64,000 bases of DNA from contig NZ_JBNDMZ010000004.1 in NCBI RefSeq assembly GCF_049856295.1, forward strand, positions 124,001 to 188,000, written 5' to 3'. This DNA comes from JB111 sp049856295 (GTDB taxonomy: Bacteria > Actinomycetota > Actinomycetes > Actinomycetales > Actinomycetaceae). Numbering within the stretch: the stretch's first letter is position 1; the number at the start of each line of letters is the position of its first letter. Shown here piece by piece: positions 1 through 7,124 of the stretch. The translations under genes and the position numbers were made by a program. The notes below the pieces were generated by a model. That model was not told the DNA's origin. It did no database searches and saw only the letters and a program-made list of their open reading frames with translations.

Positions 1-2
1 TC

Positions 3-365
3 GCGGAGAAGCTTCAGATCAAGCCCGGCACCGAGCTGCTGCTCGGCCCCGCCACGCCCGACCAGCGAGCACTGCTCGACCCCCTTCCTGACGACGTCAC
101 CGTCGTCGACGGGATCGACCGCGACACCACCGGTGCCGCGGTGATGTTCGCCCACAGCCGCGACGAGCTGGACACGCTGCTCGACGACGTCTTCCCGCTG
201 CTGTCGACGCCGAAGGCCGTCTGGATCGGCTACCCCAAGGGCAACAAGGCCGACATCAACCGCGACAGCATCTGGAAGCGCGCCGAGGAGTCAGGCTGGA
301 CGCTCAACGGCAACATCTCGCTCTCCGACACCTGGTCGTCGGTCCGTCTCAAGCCCGCGAGCTGA
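3..365 (+). CDS. DUF3052-like protein, C-terminal part (5' end outside window)
   Basis: The frame is open from the left edge of the window to a TGA at 363-365, giving 120 visible residues, so the start lies upstream. The visible part begins with an IKPGTELLLG segment, has a central block of acidic and hydrophobic residues around AVMFAHSRDEL, and ends in a SLSDTWSSVRLKP-type motif. This layout (a KPG turn near the N-terminus, a WIGYPKG strand, then DxWSxxRxKP at the end) is what I know from the DUF3052/YdeI-related family, whose function is unknown. There is no signal peptide or membrane segment in the visible part. Family assignment is from memory of the motif pattern and is moderate. Confidence 0.6.
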   Translation, partial: AEKLQIKPGTELLLGPATPDQRALLDPLPDDVTVVDGIDRDTTGAAVMFAHSRDELDTLLDDVFPLLSTPKAVWIGYPKGNKADINRDSIWKRAEESGWTLNGNISLSDTWSSVRLKPAS

Positions 366-385
366 CCGCGGGTACGCGACCGTCA

Positions 386-417
386 CCAGGACGCCAGGAC
401 GCCAGGACGCCAGGACG
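386..417. repeat. 4 x 8-bp tandem repeat
   Basis: Four perfect head-to-tail copies of CCAGGACG lie between the DUF3052-like gene and the convergent uridylyltransferase gene. The unit length is not a multiple of three and both neighbouring stops are outside, so it is non-coding. The rest of the 164-bp gap shows nothing further. Confidence 0.85.
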
Positions 418-529
418 GTGCGGGGGACGGTCGGCCGGGCCGGACAGCACGCCGCCGTCGGCGCCCGGCCGGGCGCCGTCGGGTACGCGTCACTACGTCC
501 CTGACGCACGTTCCACTCCGGCCGCCGGG

Positions 530-1987
530 CTACTCCCCACCCAGCCGGGCGCCGTCGGGCACGTGGTCCCCGACCTCGTCGGCGCGCACGACGACCTCGC
601 CGGTGACGACCACGTCCCCACCGAAGGTCACGTCCCCCTCGACGGCGAACGACCGGGCCCCGCGCAGCGACGGCGGGCCGGCCGGGAACCGCGACTCGAG
701 GGCGTCGACCAGCTTGTAGACGTCGCGGTCGAGGTCCACCGACGGGACCGGGTCGACCTGCGCGACGAGCCGGAAGTCGTCGTCGAGCTCGTAGGCGTCC
801 GACCGCACGAGCAGGAGGTCGTCCGTGGTCTTGACCGGCGAGAACCGGTCGCGCCCCACCTCGAGCGCCACGGCCCCCTCGAACAGCTCGATCGCCGCTC
901 CCATCGCCGTCTCGACCTGGACGACCGACGTGGACCCCTTGTCGGACGGGTCGACCGTCTTGACGTTGCGGATGAGCGGCAGCCCCAGTGCGCCGTCGTG
1001 CTCGGCGAGCGCCGCGTCGAGGGCCTCGAGGTCGAACCACAGCGAGTTCGTGTTGAAGTACCGGTGCCGCTCGACGTCCTGGAACGCGCCCAGGTCCTCC
1101 TCGGCCGTCTGCGCGACCTCGCGCAGCACGAGCTGCTCGTCCTCCGTACGGACCGCGAGGTGCCCGCCCTTGCGGTCGGCCCGGGTACGGCGGCACACCT
1201 CCATGGCGAAGGGCGCCCCGCTCGCGGCGAACCATCCGGCGAGCCGGCCGTCCGGCGTCGCCCCGAGGTTGTCGATGTTGGACACCGAGAGGTAGCGGTA
1301 CCCGGCGTCGAGCAGCGTGCGCGGCAGGCCGGTGTCGTACAGGACCGTGTAGAGGTCGCCGTGCCCCGGCGGCGCCCACTCGAGCTCGGGGTCGTCCGGC
1401 CAGTCCACGGGCGTGAGGTCGTCGGCGCGCAGGCGCGGGACCCGGTTCTGCACGACGTCGGTCGGCGCCCCGTCGACCGCGAGGTCCGGGTGGGCGGCGA
1501 GCGCCTCCCGCGTGGGGCCCTGGGTGCGGAACGACTGCATGAGGACGAGCGGGAGCGTCGCCCCGGAGGACTCCCTCGCGCTGCGGACCTGGTCGATGAC
1601 GATGTCGAGGAACGTCCGCCCGTCGCGCACGGTGAGGAGCGACTTCGGGCCCGACATGCCCATCGACGTCCCCAGGCCGCCGTTGAGCCGCAGGAGCGCG
1701 GTGGCGCGCAGCGCGGCGTCGGCGGCCGCCTCGTCCACCTCGACGTCGGCGAGCCGCGTGACGTCGTCGAGCGGGTGGAGCGTGGACTCGGGCAGCGTGC
1801 CGGACGCGCCGCGGGCCAGCTGGTCGTACTGGGCGGCGAAGACCCGGCGGGCCGTCTCGGAGGTGTCGGCGTCGGCCATCCGGCGGAGCGCCTCGTCGAG
1901 GCCGGCGGCGCGTCCGTCGTCGGAGCCGTGGTCCTGTCCGTCGTGACGTCCGGCGCCGGGGCCGTGGTGGTGACCTGCGTCAGTCAT
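530..1987 (-). CDS. UTP--glucose-1-phosphate uridylyltransferase, UGP2 type
   Basis: Predicted 485-residue cytosolic enzyme that makes UDP-glucose from UTP and glucose 1-phosphate. The signature LRLNGGLGTSMGMSGPKSLL at residues 100-119 is the nucleotide-binding loop of the eukaryote-type UDPGP family, distinct from bacterial GalU. Further family blocks are visible: FNTNSLWFDLEAL in the middle and KTTDDLLLVRSDAY towards the C-terminus, followed by a beta-helix-like tail. Length agrees with the family (about 450-500). The first 30 residues are rich in His, Gly and Asp and look disordered. The ATG at 1987 is the first plausible start; a later in-frame Met at residue 37 is possible. The uridine-sugar specificity is inferred; UDP-N-acetylhexosamine pyrophosphorylases are related but have a different signature. 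Confidence 0.9.
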   Translation of the reverse strand: MTDAGHHHGPGAGRHDGQDHGSDDGRAAGLDEALRRMADADTSETARRVFAAQYDQLARGASGTLPESTLHPLDDVTRLADVEVDEAAADAALRATALLRLNGGLGTSMGMSGPKSLLTVRDGRTFLDIVIDQVRSARESSGATLPLVLMQSFRTQGPTREALAAHPDLAVDGAPTDVVQNRVPRLRADDLTPVDWPDDPELEWAPPGHGDLYTVLYDTGLPRTLLDAGYRYLSVSNIDNLGATPDGRLAGWFAASGAPFAMEVCRRTRADRKGGHLAVRTEDEQLVLREVAQTAEEDLGAFQDVERHRYFNTNSLWFDLEALDAALAEHDGALGLPLIRNVKTVDPSDKGSTSVVQVETAMGAAIELFEGAVALEVGRDRFSPVKTTDDLLLVRSDAYELDDDFRLVAQVDPVPSVDLDRDVYKLVDALESRFPAGPPSLRGARSFAVEGDVTFGGDVVVTGEVVVRADEVGDHVPDGARLGGE

Positions 1988-2078
1988 CCCCGCACGCTAC
2001 CGCCGCTCCCTCGGCCTGGCAGGATGTGCCTCGCCCGCCGAGCACCGCGGCGGTGCACCGGGCACCCGTGGAGGATCG

Positions 2079-3749
2079 ATGAGCACGAGCGACATGGCCG
2101 ACCACCGGAGGTCATTCCCGATCGGGCTGGTGGTCCTCGGCGTCGCCGCGGTCACCGTCATCGCGATGGCCGGCGTCCAGACGATCAGCTCGATCATCGC
2201 GCCCGCGTTCTTCGGCCTGACCATGGTCGTCACCGCTCGGCCGCTCATCGTCTGGCTGCGGAAGTACCTCCACCTGCCCGGCTGGCTCGCGACCCTGCTC
2301 ATGCTGCTCGCGGTCTACCTCATCCTGCTCGGCATCATCGGCGGGATCGCGTACGGCGTGGCGGAGACGGGCACGCTGCTCGCCCGCGAGGAGTACCGCG
2401 AGACGTACCAGCAGATGTACACGGACTCGCTCGCCTGGCTGTCGAGCCTCGGGGTCGACGTCTCGAACTTCGAGCAGTACCTCTCGGGCATCGACTTCAA
2501 CCAGATCCTCAGCGTGGTCAGCGGCGCGGCGAACATGCTCACCTCGGGCACGTCGCAGGCCGTGCTGTTCGTCGTCATCACCGCGTTCATGGGCTTCGAC
2601 ACCATCAACGTGCGCGGCCGCACCGAGTCCCTCCGCGAGGCCGCGCCCTACCTCACCGACGCTCTGACCGGCTTCACCACGCAGGTCCGCAAGTACTGGA
2701 TCGTCTCCACGGTCTTCGGCGCCATCGTCGCGATCGGCGACGGCATCGCCCTCACCGTCATGGACGTCCCGCTGGCGTGGACGTTCGCGCTGTTCGCGTT
2801 CGTCACGAACTACATCCCCAACATCGGCTTCTTCATCGGCCTCATCCCGCCGGCGCTGGTCGGGCTGCTCGACGGCGGCGTCAGCACGATGATCTGGATC
2901 ATCGTCGTCTACACGGTCATCAACAACGGCTTCCAGACGTTCATCCAGCCCAAGGTCACCGGCGACGCCGTGGGCCTCAACTCCACCGTCACGTTCGTGT
3001 CGCTGGTCTTCTGGACCTCGATCGTCGGGCCGCTCGGCTCGATCCTCGCCGTCCCGCTCACCCTGTTCGCCAAGGCCGTCCTCATCGACTCCGACCCGCG
3101 CACGAAGGTCTTCGCCGTGTTCCTACAGTCGGGCGACAAGAAGGTCACCGGCACCCAGGCCGAGCTCGACGCCGCCGACCGCATGCGCGCCGAACGCCGG
3201 GGCCGCAACGCGCGGCGGGAACCGAGCGGCGAGGACGGCGCCGAGGATCTCGCCGGCAGCCGTCACAAGTCGGGCGAGATCACGGTCGGCGAGCTCCGAC
3301 GGGCACGCGCCGGGTCCGGTGGGTCCCACCCCATCGCCCCGACGACGCAGCGCACCTCCGTGGACGGCGCCGGGACCGCGGGAGCCACCGGGTCGGCCGC
3401 GTCGCGCGGCACGCACCCGGGGACGCACCCCTCCGACGACGCCGGACGGGCCGGCCATGCGGGTGACGCGGGGCGCGGGGGCCGTTCAGGCGGCGCCGGG
3501 ACGGCGGGCGACACCCGACCGGTCCGCGTCCAGCCCCGACGGGAGGGCGACGCGGCGGGCGGCGCGACCGTCGACGACCGGGCTGCCGCCGGAGCCGGTC
3601 CGGGCGCGGAGGAGCCGGCCGGCACCGGCAGGAGCGACGCCCGCGGGCCGAGGTGGACCGACGCGCAACGTCGCGACGCTCGCGGACCCGGCGGCACCGA
3701 GCCGGGGAACGACGCCCCGGACGCTCCCGACGACGACGCGCAGCAGTAG
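2079..3749 (+). CDS. AI-2E family transporter (PerM/YdiK-like) with long disordered tail
   Basis: 556-residue integral membrane protein. Hydrophobic segments start at about residues 14, 36 and 68, and a group of segments follows at 150-330; the conserved NYIPNIGFFIGLIPPALVG block sits near residue 244, typical of the AI-2E transporter family (PF01594). That family includes AI-2 exporters and Na+/H+ antiporters, so the substrate is unknown. Residues from about 360 to the end are a low-complexity, Gly/Ala/Arg/Asp-rich cytoplasmic tail that the family does not need. Start chosen at ATG 2079, preceded by GGAGG at a normal distance. Stands alone, divergent from the uridylyltransferase gene. Confidence 0.85.
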   Translation: MSTSDMADHRRSFPIGLVVLGVAAVTVIAMAGVQTISSIIAPAFFGLTMVVTARPLIVWLRKYLHLPGWLATLLMLLAVYLILLGIIGGIAYGVAETGTLLAREEYRETYQQMYTDSLAWLSSLGVDVSNFEQYLSGIDFNQILSVVSGAANMLTSGTSQAVLFVVITAFMGFDTINVRGRTESLREAAPYLTDALTGFTTQVRKYWIVSTVFGAIVAIGDGIALTVMDVPLAWTFALFAFVTNYIPNIGFFIGLIPPALVGLLDGGVSTMIWIIVVYTVINNGFQTFIQPKVTGDAVGLNSTVTFVSLVFWTSIVGPLGSILAVPLTLFAKAVLIDSDPRTKVFAVFLQSGDKKVTGTQAELDAADRMRAERRGRNARREPSGEDGAEDLAGSRHKSGEITVGELRRARAGSGGSHPIAPTTQRTSVDGAGTAGATGSAASRGTHPGTHPSDDAGRAGHAGDAGRGGRSGGAGTAGDTRPVRVQPRREGDAAGGATVDDRAAAGAGPGAEEPAGTGRSDARGPRWTDAQRRDARGPGGTEPGNDAPDAPDDDAQQ

Positions 3750-3823
3750 CCGCCCCGCCGTCGGAGGCGTCCGATCGGTGGTCCCGGGTCGCCCCGACGG
3801 CGCTCGGCCGTTAGAACAGAGGC

Positions 3824-4672
3824 ATGACACCTGCTGACGACCACCACGTCACTCTGGCCTCGGGCGTGACCATCCCGCAGGTCGGGTTCGGCACGTTCCA
3901 GATCCCGCCGGAGGAGACCCAGGCCGCCGTCGAGCACGCGCTCGGCTACGGCTACCGGCACATCGACACCGCCGCCGCCTACAACAACGAGGCCGGCGTC
4001 GGCGCCGCCCTGCGCGGGTCCGGCCTCGCCCGCGACGACATCTTCGTCACCACCAAGCTCCGCAACGGCGAGCAGGGGCACGACGCCGCCCTGCGCGCCT
4101 TCGACGACAGCCGTCAGCGCCTCGGCGTCGACGTCGTCGACCTCTACCTCGTCCACTGGCCGGTCCCGAGCAAGGACCTCTACGTCGAGACCTGGCGCGC
4201 GCTCGCCGAGATCAAGGAGAGCGGCGCCGTCCGCGCGATCGGCGTGTCGAACTTCCTCCCCGAGCACCTCCAGCGCCTCGCGGACGAGACGGGCGTCCTG
4301 CCCGACGTCAACCAGATCGAGGTCCACCCGACCTTCCAGCAGCGCGCCACGCTCGAGGCCACCCGCACCGCCGGCATCGCCGTCGAGGCCTACTCGCCGC
4401 TCGGTCAGGGTGCCGACCTGCAGTCCGAGGAGGTCGCCGAGCTCGCGGACGCCCACGGCGTGACGCCGGGCCAGATCGTGCTGCGCTGGCACGTCCAGCA
4501 CGGCCACATCGTCATCCCCAAGTCGGTCAACCCGGCGCGCATCGAGGCCAACCTCGACCTCTTCCGGTTCGAGCTGACGGCGGACGAGATGGCCGTCCTC
4601 GACGCCATGGACTCCGAGGACCGCGTCGGCGGCGACCCCGCCGTCTTCGACCGCTCGCAGATCCGGGCCTGA
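3824..4672 (+). CDS. Aldo/keto reductase (2,5-diketo-D-gluconate reductase type)
   Basis: 282-residue NADPH-dependent oxidoreductase of the AKR superfamily, the usual length for the bacterial AKR5 group. Visible catalytic tetrad elements: DTAAAYNNE (Asp and Tyr), VTTKLRN (Lys) and LVHWP (His). The GVSNF motif and the C-terminal IPKSVNPARIEANL cofactor-binding loop are intact. It probably reduces aldehydes or ketones in the cytosol; the natural substrate cannot be read from sequence. ATG 3824 is preceded by an AGAGG-like ribosome-binding site. A strong hairpin follows the stop, so it is probably monocistronic. Confidence 0.9.
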   Translation: MTPADDHHVTLASGVTIPQVGFGTFQIPPEETQAAVEHALGYGYRHIDTAAAYNNEAGVGAALRGSGLARDDIFVTTKLRNGEQGHDAALRAFDDSRQRLGVDVVDLYLVHWPVPSKDLYVETWRALAEIKESGAVRAIGVSNFLPEHLQRLADETGVLPDVNQIEVHPTFQQRATLEATRTAGIAVEAYSPLGQGADLQSEEVAELADAHGVTPGQIVLRWHVQHGHIVIPKSVNPARIEANLDLFRFELTADEMAVLDAMDSEDRVGGDPAVFDRSQIRA

Positions 4673-4700
4673 CACAACCGGTCCCGTCCCACGACCGATC

Positions 4701-4728
4701 GGGGGCGCTGCCTGCGGGCGGCGCCCCC
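4701..4728 (+). terminator. Hairpin terminator after aldo/keto reductase
   Basis: Perfect 8-bp arms GGGGGCGC (4701-4708) and GCGCCCCC (4721-4728) with a 12-nt loop, 29 nt after the reductase stop. No T-tract, as is common in GC-rich actinobacteria. Confidence 0.6.
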
Positions 4729-4923
4729 GTCGTCGTACCGGGGGTCGGCCCACGGCGTCGTTCGTCGTCGTGCGGGGTGGTTGTCGTCGCGCGGATGGTC
4801 GTCGTCCCGGATGGTGGCCCTCGCGGCGCCGGCGATGACGGCCCGCCCGGCCCGGCGTATCGTTCCCTGCCACACGCGACGCCGCCCGGCGCCCGCCCGA
4901 CCAGCTCCCGAAGGAAGTCCTCA

Positions 4924-5727
4924 GTGACCGTCCCCCTCGCCTACGTCATCGCCGGCTCCGAGGCGACCGGCGGCGCCGGCATCCAGGCCGACCTCAAGAC
5001 GTTCCAGCAGCTCGGCGTCTACGGCGTCGGCACGCTGACCTGCATCGTCAGCTTCGACCCGACGAACGGCTGGGGCCACCGGTTCGTCCCTGTCGACCCC
5101 CAGGTCATCGCCGACCAGATCGAGGCCGCCACCGCGACCCACCCGCTGCGCACCGTGAAGATCGGCATGCTCGGCACCCCGGCCACGATCGACACCGTCG
5201 CCGCTGGGCTCGGCTCGCAGGAGTGGGAGAACGTCGTCGTCGACCCGGTGCTCATCTGCAAGGGGCAGGAGCCCGGCGCCGCGCTCGACACCGACAACGC
5301 GCTGCGCGAGCAGATCCTGCCGTTCGCCACGGTCATCACCCCGAACGTCTTCGAGTCGACGATCCTGTCCGGCGCGGACTCGATCGGCACCGTGGACGAG
5401 CTCGTCGAGGCGGCCAAGGTCATCGGCGCGCACGGCCCGCAGTACGTCTACGCCAAGGGCGGGGCCGAGCTGCCCGGCGACGAGGCCGTCGACGTCCTGT
5501 GGGACGGCACCGACATCCACGTCTTCGCCGAGCCCAAGATCGGGGAGCACCGCGTCTCCGGCGCCGGCTGCACCGTCGCCGCGGCGATCACGGCCGAGCT
5601 CGCCAAGGGCACCGAGATCCACGACGCCGTGCGGGTCGCCAAGGACATGGTCACCACGGGCATCCGGGCCCGCGTCTCGGCGGCCACCCCGTTCGACACG
5701 GTGTGGCAGGGCGCCTACACGCGCTGA
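4924..5727 (+). CDS. pdxK: Pyridoxal/pyridoxine kinase, ThiD-like (PdxK)
   Basis: 267-residue ribokinase-superfamily kinase that probably phosphorylates pyridoxal, pyridoxine or pyridoxamine for PLP salvage. The N-terminal VIAGSEATGGAGIQADLKTF block and the C-terminal SGAGCTVAAAITAELAKG block (anion hole and catalytic region) match the ThiD/PdxK subgroup; the Cys in the GAGC motif is typical of the Bacillus PdxK type. Hydroxymethylpyrimidine kinase activity is the main alternative. The frame is open further upstream, but the GTG at 4924 starts exactly at the conserved fold and has a GAAGGAAG ribosome-binding site just before it. Stands alone. Confidence 0.85.
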   Translation: MTVPLAYVIAGSEATGGAGIQADLKTFQQLGVYGVGTLTCIVSFDPTNGWGHRFVPVDPQVIADQIEAATATHPLRTVKIGMLGTPATIDTVAAGLGSQEWENVVVDPVLICKGQEPGAALDTDNALREQILPFATVITPNVFESTILSGADSIGTVDELVEAAKVIGAHGPQYVYAKGGAELPGDEAVDVLWDGTDIHVFAEPKIGEHRVSGAGCTVAAAITAELAKGTEIHDAVRVAKDMVTTGIRARVSAATPFDTVWQGAYTR

Positions 5728-5797
5728 CCGGTGGGCGGTGGCTGGCGGCAGGTGGCAGGTGACTACCCGCCGGTAGCCACGGCGGCGCGGTCAGGCG

Positions 5798-6223
5798 CTA
5801 CCCGTTCCGCTCTAGGTCGGCGGGCCTCACGCGCGTCAGCGCGGGGACCGCGTCGAAGTCAGTGTCGCTGCTCAGCAGCGTCGGCAGTCCGTGGAGCAGA
5901 GCGGTCGCTGCATGGACGGCGTCGCGGCCCCGCACGGAGGTCGTCGCGACGAGCTCGAGCGCCCGCTCGAGGACGGTGGTGTCGAACGGGTGCAGGACGC
6001 ACAGGTCCCTGACCGCACGCACCTGCCGAAGGGCGGCGTCGCGATCGACGCGACGCATCCGGTGGTGGAGGAGTTCCTGGAGCATCTCGACGCTGGCATG
6101 CAGCTCGAGCTCACCGGCGGTCGCGAGCTCGACGACGCGCCGGGACGGGGCACGCTCGGCGTGCTCCCCGCCGAGGGCGTACGCGAAGATCGATGTGTCG
6201 ACGTAGCAGCGCTGCACCGTCAT
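5798..6223 (-). CDS. vapC: PIN-domain toxin, VapC-like
   Basis: 141-residue PIN-domain ribonuclease, the toxin of a type II toxin-antitoxin pair. The acidic active-site residues are visible: Asp9 in YVDTSIFAYAL, Glu48/51 in EMLQE, Asp in RGRDAVHAATAL near residue 98, and Asp in SSDTDFD near residue 118. Its start overlaps the stop of the upstream antitoxin gene by four bases (ATGA), which couples their translation. VapC-type toxins cleave RNA, often tRNA; the target here is unknown. Confidence 0.85.
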   Translation of the reverse strand: MTVQRCYVDTSIFAYALGGEHAERAPSRRVVELATAGELELHASVEMLQELLHHRMRRVDRDAALRQVRAVRDLCVLHPFDTTVLERALELVATTSVRGRDAVHAATALLHGLPTLLSSDTDFDAVPALTRVRPADLERNG

Positions 6224-6489
6224 GGCAGCTTCGAGTCGAGGTCGTGCTCGAGGGCGGCCTTCGACCCGGCCCAGTCAGGCTCGGTCGCGGCCTCGTCGGA
6301 GTACTCCGCCATCAGTCGCCGTCCGGCGTCCGCACGAGCGTCGTACGCACCCCGCAGCCGGAGGTCGATCGCGTCACGCACGATCGAGGCCACGCTGCGC
6401 CCAGACTCACGCGCCTCGCGCTCGAGCCGCTCGTGCCGCTCGGCATCGAGCAGGACCTGCAGCCGCCGCTCCAGCTGGGACATGCTCAT
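6220..6489 (-). CDS. vapB: Ribbon-helix-helix antitoxin, VapB/FitA-like
   Basis: 89-residue protein with a short N-terminal strand and an amphipathic helix pair typical of ribbon-helix-helix DNA-binding antitoxins (residues 3-45, ERRLQVLLDAERHERLEREA then SVASIVRDAIDLRL). The acidic C-terminal third would wrap the PIN toxin. It lies directly upstream of, and overlaps, the toxin gene, the usual order. A TAATGT hexamer lies immediately upstream of the start on this strand and could be a -10 element, giving a leaderless or near-leaderless transcript. VapB antitoxins normally repress their own promoter; no clear operator was seen. Confidence 0.85.
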   Translation of the reverse strand: MSMSQLERRLQVLLDAERHERLEREARESGRSVASIVRDAIDLRLRGAYDARADAGRRLMAEYSDEAATEPDWAGSKAALEHDLDSKLP

Positions 6490-6553
6490 ACATTAGCAGG
6501 TGCAGGTCGTTGGACAACGGGAGCGCGACGGGTGCCGGGGTGAAGGGGACCAG

Positions 6554-6590
6554 GACGGGGGCCCGGGCCACCCCGGCCCGGACCCCCGTC
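6554..6590 (-). terminator. Hairpin terminator
   Basis: Arms 6554-6569 and 6575-6590 pair over 16 bp with one mismatch and a 5-nt loop. It begins 15 nt beyond the stop of the small membrane protein gene on the minus strand. Confidence 0.6.
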
Positions 6591-6604
6591 GATGCGCCTC
6601 GCGG

Positions 6605-6823
6605 TCAGCGGCGGTCGCCGCGCCTCGACGACCAGGCGATGGCCATCCACATCAGCGCGATGAGCGGGGCACCGATCCACAGGTAGTAGGGCTGGGCGCC
6701 GGTGTCCCCGACCCAGATCCAGCCGATCCCCCACGCCATCGTGAGGACGACCGCGACCATCGAGATCATCCGTGTCGTGTCCTGCGGCCGGTCGGCCGCC
6801 GTGCTGCTCGGTTCCGTCGTCAT
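6605..6823 (-). CDS. Small two-segment membrane protein
   Basis: 72-residue protein with two hydrophobic segments, about residues 18-37 (MISMVAVVLTMAWGIGWIWV) and 45-62 (PYYLWIGAPLIALMWMAIAW), and a basic C-terminus. The frame is open further upstream, but that extension is an Arg/Pro/Ala-rich stretch without coding character, so the ATG at 6823 is preferred. No family recognised; similar tiny membrane proteins are common in actinobacteria. A strong hairpin follows the stop. Confidence 0.6.
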   Translation of the reverse strand: MTTEPSSTAADRPQDTTRMISMVAVVLTMAWGIGWIWVGDTGAQPYYLWIGAPLIALMWMAIAWSSRRGDRR

Positions 6824-7124
6824 GAGCTCGCTCCAGTTCTCGGTACGGGAAGGTGTGCGGTCGTCTCGGCATCGGTGTCGGGTACGGGCACGGGCCGGAC
6901 GCGCGTCGAGGCGGCCGAACCGCGCCATGATGTGACCTGGGCCACGCGCGGAGCATCCCGCATGTCGACCGGGCGCGCAAGTGGTGGCGCGCGGCGGGTC
7001 GGGCGCGGGCGCTTGGGCGGGCGTGCGCGCCTGGTCGGGCGGGCGCCTGGTCGAGCGCGCGCGTGCGCGCCTCAGCATCGGCCGCGCGGCCCCGGGTGTC
7101 TGCTCGGCAACCTAGAGTGTCGGG
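6824..7124. other. Divergent intergenic region, 301 bp
   Basis: Lies between the small membrane protein and the SNF2 helicase, which are transcribed away from each other, so it must hold both promoters. The part from about 6990 to 7070 is a run of GGGCGGGCG/GCGCGCCTGG-type imperfect repeats. No ORF, RNA gene or clear palindrome was recognised. Confidence 0.5.

Noticed and set aside
386..417. Regulatory iteron array
   Set aside because: Only four 8-bp units between convergent gene ends; no promoter to control there.
563..3466. 967-residue plus-strand open frame
   Set aside because: It is antisense to the uridylyltransferase and out of frame with the AI-2E gene; Arg/Pro/Gly/Val-rich composition is the usual high-GC shadow.
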